From Streptomyces sp. MST-110588 (GTDB lineage: Bacteria > Actinomycetota > Actinomycetes > Streptomycetales > Streptomycetaceae), in NCBI RefSeq assembly GCF_022695595.1, contig NZ_CP074380.1, positions 1,674,001 to 1,738,000 of the forward strand: a stretch of 64,000 nucleotides of DNA, given 5' to 3'. The notes beneath the pieces were generated by a model that was given only the letters and a program-made list of their open reading frames with translations, had not been told where the DNA came from and made no database searches. The position numbers and the translations under genes are program-made. This document shows positions 1 through 8,452 of the stretch, in pieces. How positions within the stretch are numbered: position 1 is the stretch's first letter; the number at the start of each line of letters is the position of its first letter.

Positions 1-2
1 CG

Positions 3-923
3 TTCATGGGCGCCTCCTACGGGACGTACTTCGGCGCCCTGTACGCGACGCTCTTCCCCGGGCATGTCCGCCGGATGGTCTTCGACAGCGTCGTCAACCC
101 CGATCCCCGGCAGATCTGGTACCGCAGCAACCTCGACCAGAACATCGGCTTCGAGCGCCGCTGGCGCGACTGGCGCCGGTGGGTGGCCAAGCACGACAAG
201 ACCTACCACCTCGGCACGACGGAGCAGGCCGTGCACCGCTCGTACGAGACCGCCCGGGACCGGCTGCGCGGCAAACCCGCGGGCGGCAAGGTCGGCCCGG
301 GACAGTTGCAGGCGGCCTTCCTGAAGACGGGCTACAACGACGGTTACTGGGCACGGCGCGCCCAGGCGCTCTCCGCCTACCTCAAGGGCGATCCCAAGCC
401 GCTGATCGCACAGGCCGCACCGAAACCGGAGTCCGCCAAGGAGGACGAGAACGGCAACGCCGTCTATACGGCGGTCGAGTGCAATGACGCGCCCTGGCCG
501 CGTGACCTGCGCAAATGGGATGCGGACAACACCCGTGTCGCACGCGTGGCGCCGTTCGAGACATGGGACAACGCCTGGATGAACCTGCCGTGCGCCTTCT
601 GGCCGCACAACAGCGGCGGACCGCGCGGCGACCATTCCTCCCCGCTGGACGTACGGGTCGCGCCGGGCGCGCTGCCGCCGGTCCTGCTGCTGGCCGCCGA
701 GCACGACCCGGCGACGCCGTACTCGGGCGCGCTGGAGCTCCAGCGCAGGCTGCCCGGCTCGTCCCTGGTGACCGAGCGGGGCGCCGGGACGCACGGTGTC
801 GCCTTCGGCCCCAACGAGTGCGCCAACGAGCACGCCGAGACGTATCTGCTGACCGGGAAGACCCCGGGTCCGCGCGCGTACTGCGCGCCGCGCCCGGAGC
901 CGGTCGCGGACACATCGGCGTAA
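3..923 (+). CDS. Secreted tripeptidyl-aminopeptidase-like alpha/beta hydrolase (S33), 5' partial
   Basis: The gene enters from the left edge, so its signal peptide and N-terminal half are missing; 306 codons remain before the TAA stop. The first visible residues are the nucleophile elbow FMGASYGTYFG, a G-x-S-x-G motif whose serine is the fifth visible residue. Downstream are LLAAEHDPATPY, where the catalytic aspartate of this family lies, and GAGTHGVAF, which fits the catalytic-histidine region. Two cysteine-containing segments (VECNDAPW and LPCAFW) are typical of Streptomyces extracellular tripeptidyl aminopeptidases with a TAP-like C-terminal domain. Such enzymes release tripeptides from protein N-termini outside the cell. 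The product is inferred from family resemblance; substrate and export signal cannot be seen here. Confidence 0.85.
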   Translation, partial: FMGASYGTYFGALYATLFPGHVRRMVFDSVVNPDPRQIWYRSNLDQNIGFERRWRDWRRWVAKHDKTYHLGTTEQAVHRSYETARDRLRGKPAGGKVGPGQLQAAFLKTGYNDGYWARRAQALSAYLKGDPKPLIAQAAPKPESAKEDENGNAVYTAVECNDAPWPRDLRKWDADNTRVARVAPFETWDNAWMNLPCAFWPHNSGGPRGDHSSPLDVRVAPGALPPVLLLAAEHDPATPYSGALELQRRLPGSSLVTERGAGTHGVAFGPNECANEHAETYLLTGKTPGPRAYCAPRPEPVADTSA

Positions 924-1050
924 GGGAGCTCGCGCGGTCCGTACCGGTTCGCGGGGTTTCCCCGGTGCGTATGCGTTCGTATGCGTTCGTACGCGTACGG
1001 AGTCCGGAGCCCGGCGGTCCCACTGACGGACCGCCGGGCTCCGGAACCGC

Positions 1051-1797
1051 TCAGGCCAGGCCGGCGACCAGCTCGGCGACCGGCTTGCGGCGGCCCGTGT
1101 AGAACGGGATCTCCTCACGGACGTGCATCCGCGCCTCGGAGCCGCGCAGGTGACGCATGAGGTCGACGATGCGGTGCAGCTCGTCGGCCTCGAAGGCGAG
1201 GATCCACTCGTAATCGCCCAGCGAGAAGGACGGCACGGTGTTGGCGCGCACGTCCGGGAAGCCGCGGGCCATCTTGCCGTGGTCCGCCAGCATCCGCCGG
1301 CGGTCCTCGTCGGGGAGCAGGTACCAGTCGTAGGAGCGCACGAAGGGGTACACGCTCACGTAGTCGCGGGCGACCTCGTCGGCCAGGAACGCCGGGATGT
1401 GCGACTTGTTGAACTCGGCGGGGCGGTGCAGCGCCATGTTCGACCAGACCGGCTCCAGCGCCCGCCCGAGCCGGGTGCGGCGGAAGCGGTTGTACGCCTC
1501 CTGGAGGGCGTCGGAGCTCTCGGAGTGCCACCAGATCATCACGTCGGCGTCGGCACGCAGACCGGAGACGTCGTACGTGCCGCGCACCACGACGTCCTTG
1601 GCGGCGAGCTGGGCGAACAGCTCCTCGACCTCGTCGGCGTAACCGGCGCGGTCCTCGGGCAGCACGTCACGCAGCTTGAAGACCGACCACAGCGTGTAGC
1701 GGATGACCTCGTTGAGGTCCTTCGCCTTCTTGCCGGCGTTCGGGATCTTCTCGGGAGCGGCCCCGGTGGGGTTGTCAAGGGCGGAAGCGTCAGTCAT
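1051..1797 (-). CDS. hemQ: HemQ, coproheme decarboxylase (chlorite dismutase-like)
   Basis: HemQ converts coproheme to haem b by two oxidative decarboxylations, the last step of the coproporphyrin-dependent pathway of Gram-positive bacteria. The 248-residue product has the normal family length. H173 in LADHGKM is the expected proximal haem ligand and Y150 in VYPFVRSY the expected catalytic tyrosine; both positions are inferred by family comparison. The ATG at 1797 gives [10 protein letters not shown]; the open frame upstream reads into hemY and is not used. hemY ends 10 bases upstream on the same strand, so the two are almost certainly one operon that hands coproporphyrin III onward. A chlorite-detoxifying role is unlikely, given the actinobacterial HemQ signature and the neighbour. 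Confidence 0.95.
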   Translation of the reverse strand: MTDASALDNPTGAAPEKIPNAGKKAKDLNEVIRYTLWSVFKLRDVLPEDRAGYADEVEELFAQLAAKDVVVRGTYDVSGLRADADVMIWWHSESSDALQEAYNRFRRTRLGRALEPVWSNMALHRPAEFNKSHIPAFLADEVARDYVSVYPFVRSYDWYLLPDEDRRRMLADHGKMARGFPDVRANTVPSFSLGDYEWILAFEADELHRIVDLMRHLRGSEARMHVREEIPFYTGRRKPVAELVAGLA

Positions 1798-1807
1798 GGG
1801 TACATTC

Positions 1808-3304
1808 TCACTCGCCCGATGCGGCGGCTTGCGGCAGGGTGTCCAGGATGTCGTCCGCGGCCGTGCGCCCGGAGGCGATGCAGGCGGGGATGCCCACGCC
1901 GTCGTAGAGCGCACCGCACACCCGCAGCCCGGGCAGCTTGCCGGCCTCGGCCCGGATACGGGCCACCCGCTCCAGGTGGCCGACCGGGTACTGCGGCAGC
2001 CCGCCGTCCCAGCGCGTCACCCGCTGCGCGACGGGCCGGGCGGCCAGCCCCACCGCCTCGCCCAGGTCGCGCAGCGACAGCTCGACCAGCTCGGCGTCCT
2101 CGCGCCGCAGGTCGGCCTCCTCGGCGTAGCGTCCGACGGAGGTACGCAGCACGAACACGTCCGGGTCGGCGGCGGCGATCCAGCCCCACTTGTTGCTCGC
2201 GAAGGTGGACGCCTTGATCGTGTGCCCGTCGACGGGCGGTACGAGGAAGCCGCTGCCGGACAGCGCCGTAGCGATGTCCGCGCGGCGGAAGGCGAGGGTC
2301 ACCAGGGCCATCGAGGCGTACTCGACGGCGGACAGTTCGGTGGCGGCGGCCGGTGCCTCGGTGGCCAGCAGCGCGGCGGCGGCGGGCGCCGGGGCGGCCA
2401 GGACCACGGCGTCCGCGTCCAGCACCGCCGGGCCGCCGCCGTCGCCGTCCAGGACCACGCGCCAGCCGTCGGCGGTCCGCCGCAGTTCCCTGACCGGGGT
2501 GTGCGTGCGGATGTCGCCGCCCGCGGCCCGTACCGCCTCGGCGACGGCGGCCGGCAGCGTCCCCACGCCGCCGTCGATGCCCATGAAGACCGGCGCCGGC
2601 GCCTGGCCCGGCCCGGCGGCCCGCGCCGCCGTCCGCGCCTGGATGCCGCGTATGCCCTCGATCAGCGAGCGCCCGGCACGCGCGGCCTCGAAGAGCTGGG
2701 GGACGGCGGCGCGCATCGAGATGCGGTACGCGTCGCCCGCGTACACGCCGCCGAGCAGCGGCTCGACGAGCCGGTCCACGACCTCCCGGCCGAGCCGGGC
2801 CGCGACGTACTCGCCGACCGCCACGTCCTCGCCGACCTCCGTACGCGGCAGCGCCCGGTCCTCGGCGATCCGCTCCAGACCGGGCGGCGAGATCACCCCG
2901 GAGGAGGCGAGCAGGTCCAGGTCACCGGGAACGCCCATCAGGTGCCCCTTGGGCATGGGCCGCAGCGCGCCGCGCGTCCACAGGGCGGCGGTCGCGGTGG
3001 CGGGCGGCTGGAGCCGGTCGCCGAGTCCGACGGCACGCGCGAGATCCACCGCCTCCGGCCGTCTGGCCAGCATGGCTTCCGCGCCGAGGTCGACGGGGAC
3101 ACCGGCGATCTCACCCGCGAGCAGCTTTCCGCCGAGCCGGCCGGTCGCCTCCAGCACGGTCACCCGCGCCCCGCCGCCGGTCAGCCGGTGTGCCGCCGCC
3201 AGGCCCGAGATCCCTCCGCCGATGACGACGACATGTCCGGGCGCCCGGCCCGTACCCGTTTCTGCGCCCGTGTCCGGGCGCGTACTGGAATGCGCAGCGC
3301 TCAT
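1808..3304 (-). CDS. hemY: Coproporphyrinogen III oxidase (HemY/CgoX; often called HemG)
   Basis: An FAD-dependent oxidase of 498 residues that aromatises coproporphyrinogen III to coproporphyrin III in actinobacteria; homologues are commonly labelled protoporphyrinogen oxidase. The N-terminal dinucleotide-binding fold is clear: [17 protein letters not shown] followed by [13 protein letters not shown], where the glutamate binds the FAD ribose. The C-terminal FAD motif is visible in [20 protein letters not shown]. The ATG at 3304 is preceded by a GAGAG ribosome site. It is the first gene of a two-gene operon with hemQ. It starts 150 bases from the divergent lipoprotein gene at 3455, so that gap should hold both promoters. 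hemE lies about 6.6 kb away on the same strand, outside this operon. Confidence 0.93.
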   Translation of the reverse strand: MSAAHSSTRPDTGAETGTGRAPGHVVVIGGGISGLAAAHRLTGGGARVTVLEATGRLGGKLLAGEIAGVPVDLGAEAMLARRPEAVDLARAVGLGDRLQPPATATAALWTRGALRPMPKGHLMGVPGDLDLLASSGVISPPGLERIAEDRALPRTEVGEDVAVGEYVAARLGREVVDRLVEPLLGGVYAGDAYRISMRAAVPQLFEAARAGRSLIEGIRGIQARTAARAAGPGQAPAPVFMGIDGGVGTLPAAVAEAVRAAGGDIRTHTPVRELRRTADGWRVVLDGDGGGPAVLDADAVVLAAPAPAAAALLATEAPAAATELSAVEYASMALVTLAFRRADIATALSGSGFLVPPVDGHTIKASTFASNKWGWIAAADPDVFVLRTSVGRYAEEADLRREDAELVELSLRDLGEAVGLAARPVAQRVTRWDGGLPQYPVGHLERVARIRAEAGKLPGLRVCGALYDGVGIPACIASGRTAADDILDTLPQAAASGE

Positions 3305-3454
3305 GGACCCACTCTCTCAGAGGCCCTTGGGGGACCCGCAGGGAGGCCGTACGGAGTCCCGTCCGTGACCGCATCGAAATTCCCGGACGGCAACCCGTGA
3401 CGCGCGCGCCCCGTCGAAGGGCCGACACCACCACACCACTTCGGGGGTCGGGGC

Positions 3455-4561
3455 ATGCGGTTGACCAGGAACAGGGCAGGAAGGACGTACGGGGCGGTGC
3501 GCGGGACGGGCCGGAAACGACTCCGGGCGGGCCGGCCGACGGCGGGTGCGCTGCTGGCGGGTGCGCTGCTGGCGGTGTCGGTCGCGCTGACGAGCTGCGG
3601 CGCGGCCGGCGGAGGAGACGGCGGCTCGGACAAGCAGGGGTCCGCCGCGGAGCAGCGGGACACGGCGCAGCAGAACGGCGCCGCGCGGGCGCCGGGCGGC
3701 CCGGGGAACAGCACTGCGAGCAGCGGCAAGGGCTCCGGCAGCAGCGGCACCGGCAGCAACGCCGGCAAGGGAGCCGGGAAGACGGAACTCGCACCGGCCC
3801 ACATCATCCGTACGGCCACCGTCACCGTGGAGACCAAGGACGTACCGGGCGCGCTGGCCAAGGCCCGTACGGCGGTCGAAGGCGCGGGCGGCTACGTCGG
3901 GAACGAATCCACCGACCGGGACGCCGAGGGGCACGACCGCTCGCGGATCACGCTGCGGGTGCCGCCCGACGAGTACGAGGCGGTACTCGGCCGGCTCTCC
4001 CGGCTCGGCAAGCTGCTGGGGCGCCAGGTCACGGCGAAGGACGTCACCGACGAGGTGGTGGACGTCGACAGCCGCGTCAAGTCCCAGCGGCAGAGCGTGA
4101 ACCGGGTACGGGCCCTGATGGAGAAGGCGGCCAAAATCAGCGACATCGTCTCGCTGGAGTCGGAGCTGAGCACCCGCCAGGCCGAGCTGGAGTCGCTGGA
4201 GGCACGGCTGAAGTCGCTCCAGGAACGGACCGGGACGGCCACCGTCACACTGGTGCTGCGCGAGCCGGACGCGGCGCCGGACCAGGGCAGGGGAACGTCC
4301 TTCGGGGAGGCGCTGGGCGGCGGGTGGCACGCGTTCACCACGGCGGTGCGCTGGGTACTGGTCGCGATCGGCGCGGTGCTGCCGTTCGCGGCGGCGGGGG
4401 CCGTGCTGTTCGTCCTGTGGCGACTGCTGCGCGACCGGCTGCCGGGCCGTGCGCGGCCGTCGGGAGCCGCCGGTGCGCCGTCACGGCAGTCCTCCGCGAC
4501 GGCCACGCCGGAGGCCGTACCGGAAGCCGCACCGGAGGGTGAAGCCCCGGGCGACCGTTGA
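3455..4561 (+). CDS. DUF4349 domain lipoprotein
   Basis: A 368-residue membrane-anchored protein. It begins with an arginine-rich stretch and hydrophobic segment ending in a lipobox (VALTSC, C48), so it is probably a lipoprotein. A low-complexity Gly/Ser/Ala/Lys linker (about residues 50-110) follows. The DUF4349 domain then begins with HIIRTATVTVETKDV and contains a predicted coiled coil (about 215-260, SLESELSTRQAELESLEARL). A C-terminal membrane helix (about 297-325) follows, then a Pro/Ala-rich tail. The family's function is unknown; the architecture suggests an envelope protein anchored at both ends. The ATG at 3455 sits behind GGGGGTCGGGGC. No operon partner is apparent. Confidence 0.85.
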   Translation: MRLTRNRAGRTYGAVRGTGRKRLRAGRPTAGALLAGALLAVSVALTSCGAAGGGDGGSDKQGSAAEQRDTAQQNGAARAPGGPGNSTASSGKGSGSSGTGSNAGKGAGKTELAPAHIIRTATVTVETKDVPGALAKARTAVEGAGGYVGNESTDRDAEGHDRSRITLRVPPDEYEAVLGRLSRLGKLLGRQVTAKDVTDEVVDVDSRVKSQRQSVNRVRALMEKAAKISDIVSLESELSTRQAELESLEARLKSLQERTGTATVTLVLREPDAAPDQGRGTSFGEALGGGWHAFTTAVRWVLVAIGAVLPFAAAGAVLFVLWRLLRDRLPGRARPSGAAGAPSRQSSATATPEAVPEAAPEGEAPGDR

Positions 4562-4800
4562 CAGCCCGCGCGTGGTGGGCAAAGACTCGGCACCGGTAAC
4601 GACGATCTTCGGCCGGGCACCTCAGGACGGGCAGCGGGTAACAGCCGGTAAAGGGCTCGATGACGACCAGGGTGTGCGTAACGCACGCCGGCCGCCGGCG
4701 GCTCCGGTACAGGCCCGGCGGCCCTGTGCATCCGCATTCCCGTACGAGCGCCGGCCGCTGCCCCACGCCCACAGCCGGCACAAGACCTCACGGAGGAAAC

Positions 4801-5274
4801 ATGAGCGGTCCTGTCGATCCGAGAGTGGCGTACGCGGTGGCCGCCGAGCCTTCGCCGGGGCCTGTTCCCGGCCCCACCCCGGGCCCGTCACCGTCCGGGC
4901 CGGGGTCGGGTGGCGAAAGCCCGGGCCCGGAACCGTCGCCCTCGCCCAACCCCAGCCCCACCCCGCCGGCGCCGTGGGGTTCCGATCCGGATCTCGGCGT
5001 CACCACATCGTTCCTGCGCCGGCGGGCCGAGGCATGCGAGACGGCGTCCGAGACCATCCGCAAGACGCGGGGCGTGGCCGGGGACGCGGGCACGAGCCTG
5101 ACCCGCGCGGCCGACGGCTGGAAGTTCACCGGCAGTCTCGACGAGCTGCAAAGCCGCTGGGAGTCGCTGAACACGTTCATCGTGCGGCGGCTCGACCAGG
5201 GAGCGACCAACTTCCGCCTCAGTGCGGATGCCTACGACGCCAACGAGGCACGCACCGCCTCCCAGTTTTCCTGA
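4801..5274 (+). CDS. WXG100-like protein with a Pro/Gly-rich N-terminus
   Basis: First gene of a four-gene set. The ATG at 4801 follows a strong ribosome site (CGGAGGAAAC). The product has 157 residues. Residues 1-62 are almost entirely Pro, Gly and Ser; the rest is helical, with two tryptophan-centred stretches (GWKFTGSLDELQSRWESLN) that fit the helical hairpin of Esx/WXG100-type proteins. There is no signal peptide, as expected for type VII secretion substrates or their chaperone-like partners. The next gene is also WXG100-like, supporting a heterodimer. Assignment rests on size, helical pattern and neighbour, not on a recognised subfamily. No EccC-type ATPase is present in this window. Confidence 0.6.
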   Translation: MSGPVDPRVAYAVAAEPSPGPVPGPTPGPSPSGPGSGGESPGPEPSPSPNPSPTPPAPWGSDPDLGVTTSFLRRRAEACETASETIRKTRGVAGDAGTSLTRAADGWKFTGSLDELQSRWESLNTFIVRRLDQGATNFRLSADAYDANEARTASQFS

Positions 5275-5320
5275 GAATCACCGACCGCTCACCGACCGCA
5301 CCGGAACACGGGGACAGGAC

Positions 5321-5623
5321 ATGCCCGGCTTCACCGCACTGCTGCACCTCGACGTCGCAGGACTGGAGGCATTCGCCGACGAATGGGCGACGGTCCACCG
5401 GAAGCTGAAGGAGGCCCGGACGGGGTTCCACGACGACGTGGTGAGCCCCCTCCACAATGATCACTGGCGCGGCAAAGGCGGCCGTGCCGCCCAGGACTAC
5501 TGCGACCGCGTCCAGATGGACATCGACGCTCTGGACGACGAGGTCAGGGCACTGCGGAAGTTCCTGGACACGGAGGCCGACGGTGCCACCGGACGCGGCG
5601 GCGTGAAGGGCCTCGCGGGCTGA
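5321..5623 (+). CDS. WXG100-family protein
   Basis: A 100-residue helical protein with a W-x-G turn (HWRGKGG, W49-R50-G51) halfway along. This length and position define the WXG100 fold: two antiparallel helices joined at the WxG. The start chosen is the ATG at 5321 behind GGGACAGG; an upstream in-frame ATG at 5222 would add about 33 residues overlapping the previous gene and is less likely. It lies 46 bases after the first WXG-like gene and 32 bases before the next one. WXG100 proteins are usually type VII secretion substrates or carriers of larger effectors; here the larger candidate is the protein encoded next. That relationship is inferred from gene order. Confidence 0.7.
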   Translation: MPGFTALLHLDVAGLEAFADEWATVHRKLKEARTGFHDDVVSPLHNDHWRGKGGRAAQDYCDRVQMDIDALDDEVRALRKFLDTEADGATGRGGVKGLAG

Positions 5624-5655
5624 AGCTGCGCGCCGAGCACCTCCAGCAGGAGGCG

Positions 5656-6447
5656 ATGAACGAAGGAATGACGATCTCCGACTCCGGCGAGGTCCAGTGG
5701 GAGGTCATGTACGACCCGGACGACCCGGAGTCCCAGAAGATGCTCGACGGGATGAAGAAGACCGCGGACTCGCTGGAGACGCGGGTGCGAAAGTTGCTGG
5801 ACGACGCCGATACGGACGACGACTGGCTGACGAAGAGCCTCAAGGTCATCTTCGGCACGGTCGACAACTTCGAGTCCGAGAACCGGGAATTCGGCATCGT
5901 GGAGCCCACCGCCAAGGACCGCAAGGTCCACAACCAGCTCAACAACGTCGCGGCCTATTTCGCCACCGTGAAGGGCTGGCCGACGGCCGCCGGCCTGGTC
6001 CAGCACTACCTGGACGGCAGCGGGAAGCCCGTCGAGGTCGAACCGCAGCAGATGATGGACGACATTCCCGCTTTCCGGAAGGACGTCGACGGCACGCTGG
6101 ACAAGGACGTCCGCCAACGCGGGGACGGGCCGTTCACCACCGAGTGGTCCTCCACCGCCCCCGATACCAAGGACGGCGACCGCAGCATGGAGTGGTACTA
6201 CGCGCTCAACCACTTCCAGTACCGTCTCGTCGGGGAGAAGGACGGTGGCGAGATCAAGTACCACGTCGAGGTCAGGAAACGTTACGACTGGGGGATCCCC
6301 AGCGAACACCGCGCCACGGTGTCCGGCGGTGCGGGGCCGCTGGGCATGGACCTGGAACAGGCCGACATCGCCCACCTCCACAGCTCCGGCATGGCCCAGG
6401 ACTTCGACGTCTCCGGCTCGTCCGACGAGATGACGGCCCGCTCATGA
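5656..6447 (+). CDS. Uncharacterised protein in the WXG100-like operon
   Basis: I do not recognise this 263-residue acidic protein. It has no signal peptide or membrane helix. The N-terminal third is rich in Asp/Glu/Lys and probably helical (DDPESQKMLDGMKKTADSLE). The middle contains WYYALNHFQYRLVGEK, followed by a beta-looking segment (GGEIKYHVEVRKRYDWG). The C-terminus reads LEQADIAHLHSSGMAQDF, whose spacing of aromatic and small residues resembles the tails of type VII exported proteins; this is weak. The ATG at 5656 follows AGGAGG by only 2 bases; the ATG at 5668 is an alternative. Its stop overlaps the next start (ATGA), so the two are translationally coupled. It could be the cargo of the preceding WXG100-like pair. 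Confidence 0.7.
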   Translation: MNEGMTISDSGEVQWEVMYDPDDPESQKMLDGMKKTADSLETRVRKLLDDADTDDDWLTKSLKVIFGTVDNFESENREFGIVEPTAKDRKVHNQLNNVAAYFATVKGWPTAAGLVQHYLDGSGKPVEVEPQQMMDDIPAFRKDVDGTLDKDVRQRGDGPFTTEWSSTAPDTKDGDRSMEWYYALNHFQYRLVGEKDGGEIKYHVEVRKRYDWGIPSEHRATVSGGAGPLGMDLEQADIAHLHSSGMAQDFDVSGSSDEMTARS

Positions 6448-6677
6448 AGGGACGGCACACAGCGGCCAGACAGCCGCGGCCGGAGCCGGACCGCACCGCC
6501 CGTCCGGCGCGCGGCGTGCTGAAGAAGTCGGCCCTGTGGGCCGGGCTCATCCTCTGTGTCGTCTTCATCGCCTGGGTGGCCTGGGGTTTTCTCCGGTTCG
6601 ACCACGATGTCGAGCATCCCCGCGAAGGCGGCTTCTCCGGCTGGCAGTGCGACGCGGGCCGCGACTGCGGCTCCTGA
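6444..6677 (+). CDS. Small single-pass membrane protein
   Basis: Last gene of the WXG100-like operon, 77 residues, starting in an ATGA overlap with the previous stop. A basic, proline-rich N-terminus of about 30 residues precedes one strongly hydrophobic helix (ALWAGLILCVVFIAWVAWGF). A short outward tail follows, ending in WQCDAGRDCGS with two cysteines that could form a disulfide. By the positive-inside rule the basic end should be cytoplasmic. The role is unknown. Coupling to the preceding gene suggests a membrane partner or immunity-type function for that protein, but nothing in the sequence proves it. Confidence 0.7.
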   Translation: MKGRHTAARQPRPEPDRTARPARGVLKKSALWAGLILCVVFIAWVAWGFLRFDHDVEHPREGGFSGWQCDAGRDCGS

Positions 6678-6862
6678 CGACAGGGCGGCCCCGGCTCGTT
6701 CCCGGCCCGGTCCCGGCTGTGCGCGCTCTTTCAGCTGTGCGCTCTCCCGGGCGGGCCGAGGTCACGGCGTACCCGCCCCCGCCGTCCGTCCTCCGGAGCG
6801 GCACGAGAGGATGAACCGCTCGTTCATTCCTCAACCGACACTTCAGCACCGGAGGTTGCGCG

Positions 6863-8299
6863 ATGGCCCTGCTCGACCCGAACGACTGGCTCCTGCTGCA
6901 CGGAGGCAAGGCCGAGGCGACCGAGCCCGCGACCGGTGAGGCCCTGGGTCTGCTCACCCTCGCCTCCCCCGACGACGTGGCCGAGGCGGCGGGCGCCGCC
7001 GCGCGGGCCCAGCGCGCCTGGGCCCGTACGCCGTACACCGAGCGTGCCGCGGTGCTGCGCCGGGCCGGTGACCTCATCCACCGGTACGCGCCGGAGATCT
7101 CCGGGTGGATCGTGCGCGAGGCGGGCAGCATCGCCGGCAAGGCGGACTTCGAGATACGGACCGCCGCCGAGGAGTGCTATGAGGCGGCGGCGCTCGCCCA
7201 CCGCCCGCCGGGCCAGGTCCTGCCCTCCGCCGCGCCCCGGCTGTCCTACACCAGCCGGATGCCGGCCGGGGTGGTCGGCGTGATCGCGCCGTTCAACGTA
7301 CCGCTGGTGCTGGCGATCCGCTCGGTGGCGCCGGCCCTGGCGCTGGGCAACGCGGTGGTCCTCAAGCCCGATCCGCGCACCGCGGTCTGCGGCGGGCACG
7401 TCCTGGCGGCCGTCTTCGCCCAGGCCGGTCTGCCCGAGGGGCTGCTGCACGTCCTGCCGGGCGCTGCCGAGGCGGGCCGGGCCCTGGTCACGGACCCGCA
7501 CGTACGCGTCGTCTCCTTCACCGGCTCGACGTCCGCGGGACGTGAGGTCGGCGCGCTGGCCGCGCGCCACCTCAAGCGGGCGCACCTGGAGCTGGGCGGC
7601 AACAGCGCCTTCCTCGTCCTTGAGGACGCCGACCTGGACGCGGCGATGCCGAGCGCCGCCTGGGCCTCCTTCTTCCATCAGGGGCAGGTCTGCATGACGG
7701 CGGGCCGCCATCTGGTGCACGCCTCGCTGTACGACGCGTACGTGGAGCGGCTGGCGGCCAAGGCGGACGCCCTGGCGGTCGGGGACCCCTACCGCGAAGA
7801 GGTCCATCTCGGCCCGGTCATCGACCGCGGCCAGTTGGAGAAGATCGACGCGCTGGTCCGGGCCGCCGGTGCGGCCGGGGCCCGGGTCGCGGCCGGCGGC
7901 AACCACCGCGATCTCTTCTACCGCCCCACCGTCCTGGCCGAGCCCGCCTCCGGCGCCCCCTCCCCCGCGTACAGCCAGGAGGTCTTCGGGCCGGTCGCAC
8001 CCGTACGGAGTTTCGAGACGCTGGACGAGGCGGTGGCGCTGGCGGCCGACACCGGGTACGGCCTGGCGCTGGGCATCGTGACCCGCGACGCCGCGCGCGC
8101 CCTGGAGCTGGCCGACCGCATCCCCACCGGCCTGCTGCACATCAACGACCAGACCGTCAACGACGAGCCGGTGGCGGCCTTCGGCGGGCTCGCCGACTCC
8201 GGCACCGGCTCGCGCTTCGGCGGCGAGGCCAACCTCGATGCGTTCACCGAGACCCGGTGGACGACGGTGCGGGCGACGCCCGCCGCGTACCCGTTCTGA
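6863..8299 (+). CDS. NAD(P)-dependent aldehyde dehydrogenase, benzaldehyde-dehydrogenase-like
   Basis: Oxidises an aldehyde to the carboxylic acid. The 478-residue protein has all hallmarks of the superfamily: N145 in APFNVP, the cofactor lysine K168 in VVLKPD, the FTGSTSAG loop, general base E243 in HLELGGN, and catalytic C277 in GQVCMTAGRH. It ends in the typical EANLDAFTETRW. The GQVCMT-type cysteine loop and overall similarity suggest the benzaldehyde or vanillin dehydrogenase group, but the substrate cannot be settled from sequence alone. The ATG at 6863 is preceded by CCGGAGG. It stands alone: 185 bases separate it from the previous operon and 153 bases from the next gene. Confidence 0.88.
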   Translation: MALLDPNDWLLLHGGKAEATEPATGEALGLLTLASPDDVAEAAGAAARAQRAWARTPYTERAAVLRRAGDLIHRYAPEISGWIVREAGSIAGKADFEIRTAAEECYEAAALAHRPPGQVLPSAAPRLSYTSRMPAGVVGVIAPFNVPLVLAIRSVAPALALGNAVVLKPDPRTAVCGGHVLAAVFAQAGLPEGLLHVLPGAAEAGRALVTDPHVRVVSFTGSTSAGREVGALAARHLKRAHLELGGNSAFLVLEDADLDAAMPSAAWASFFHQGQVCMTAGRHLVHASLYDAYVERLAAKADALAVGDPYREEVHLGPVIDRGQLEKIDALVRAAGAAGARVAAGGNHRDLFYRPTVLAEPASGAPSPAYSQEVFGPVAPVRSFETLDEAVALAADTGYGLALGIVTRDAARALELADRIPTGLLHINDQTVNDEPVAAFGGLADSGTGSRFGGEANLDAFTETRWTTVRATPAAYPF

Positions 8300-8347
8300 G
8301 CCACGGCCCGGGAAGTCCCATGGCCACGGCCCCGTAGCCTTCGCTGT

Positions 8348-8387
8348 GACGTGACGTTCCGTGGGTACGCCGACAGGACGTCACGTC
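8348..8387. promoter_or_regulatory. 10-bp inverted repeat upstream of the flavoprotein gene
   Basis: GACGTGACGT (8348-8357) is repeated inverted as ACGTCACGTC (8378-8387), perfect over 10 bp with a 20-base spacer. It ends 65 bases before the start at 8453 and 49 bases after the aldehyde dehydrogenase stop. The wide spacer and lack of a T-run make an operator more likely than a terminator. The cognate regulator is unknown. Confidence 0.5.
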
Positions 8388-8419
8388 TTACGGGTCCCAC
8401 GGGTTACGGGTCCCACGGG
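8388..8419. repeat. Perfect 16-bp tandem duplication
   Basis: TTACGGGTCCCACGGG occurs twice head to tail, at 8388-8403 and 8404-8419, directly after the inverted repeat and 33 bases before the start codon at 8453. Each copy contains a small inverted element (CGGGTCCCACGGG). Confidence 0.8.
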
Positions 8420-8452
8420 CAACCGGCGGGTACGGCGAAGGGAGCACACGCG

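Noticed and set aside
1051..1797. Chlorite dismutase as the function of the HemQ gene
   Set aside because: Operon with hemY and the actinobacterial HemQ residues favour coproheme decarboxylation; chlorite dismutation belongs to another subfamily.
1703..3400. Long open frame opposite hemY
   Set aside because: Antisense shadow of a well-identified gene; GC-rich DNA keeps the opposite frames open and there is no ribosome site or family match.
4674..4686. Palindrome GTGCGT-A-ACGCAC before the WXG100-like operon
   Set aside because: Short and far (115 bases) from the start, with no supporting second site; too weak to list as an operator.
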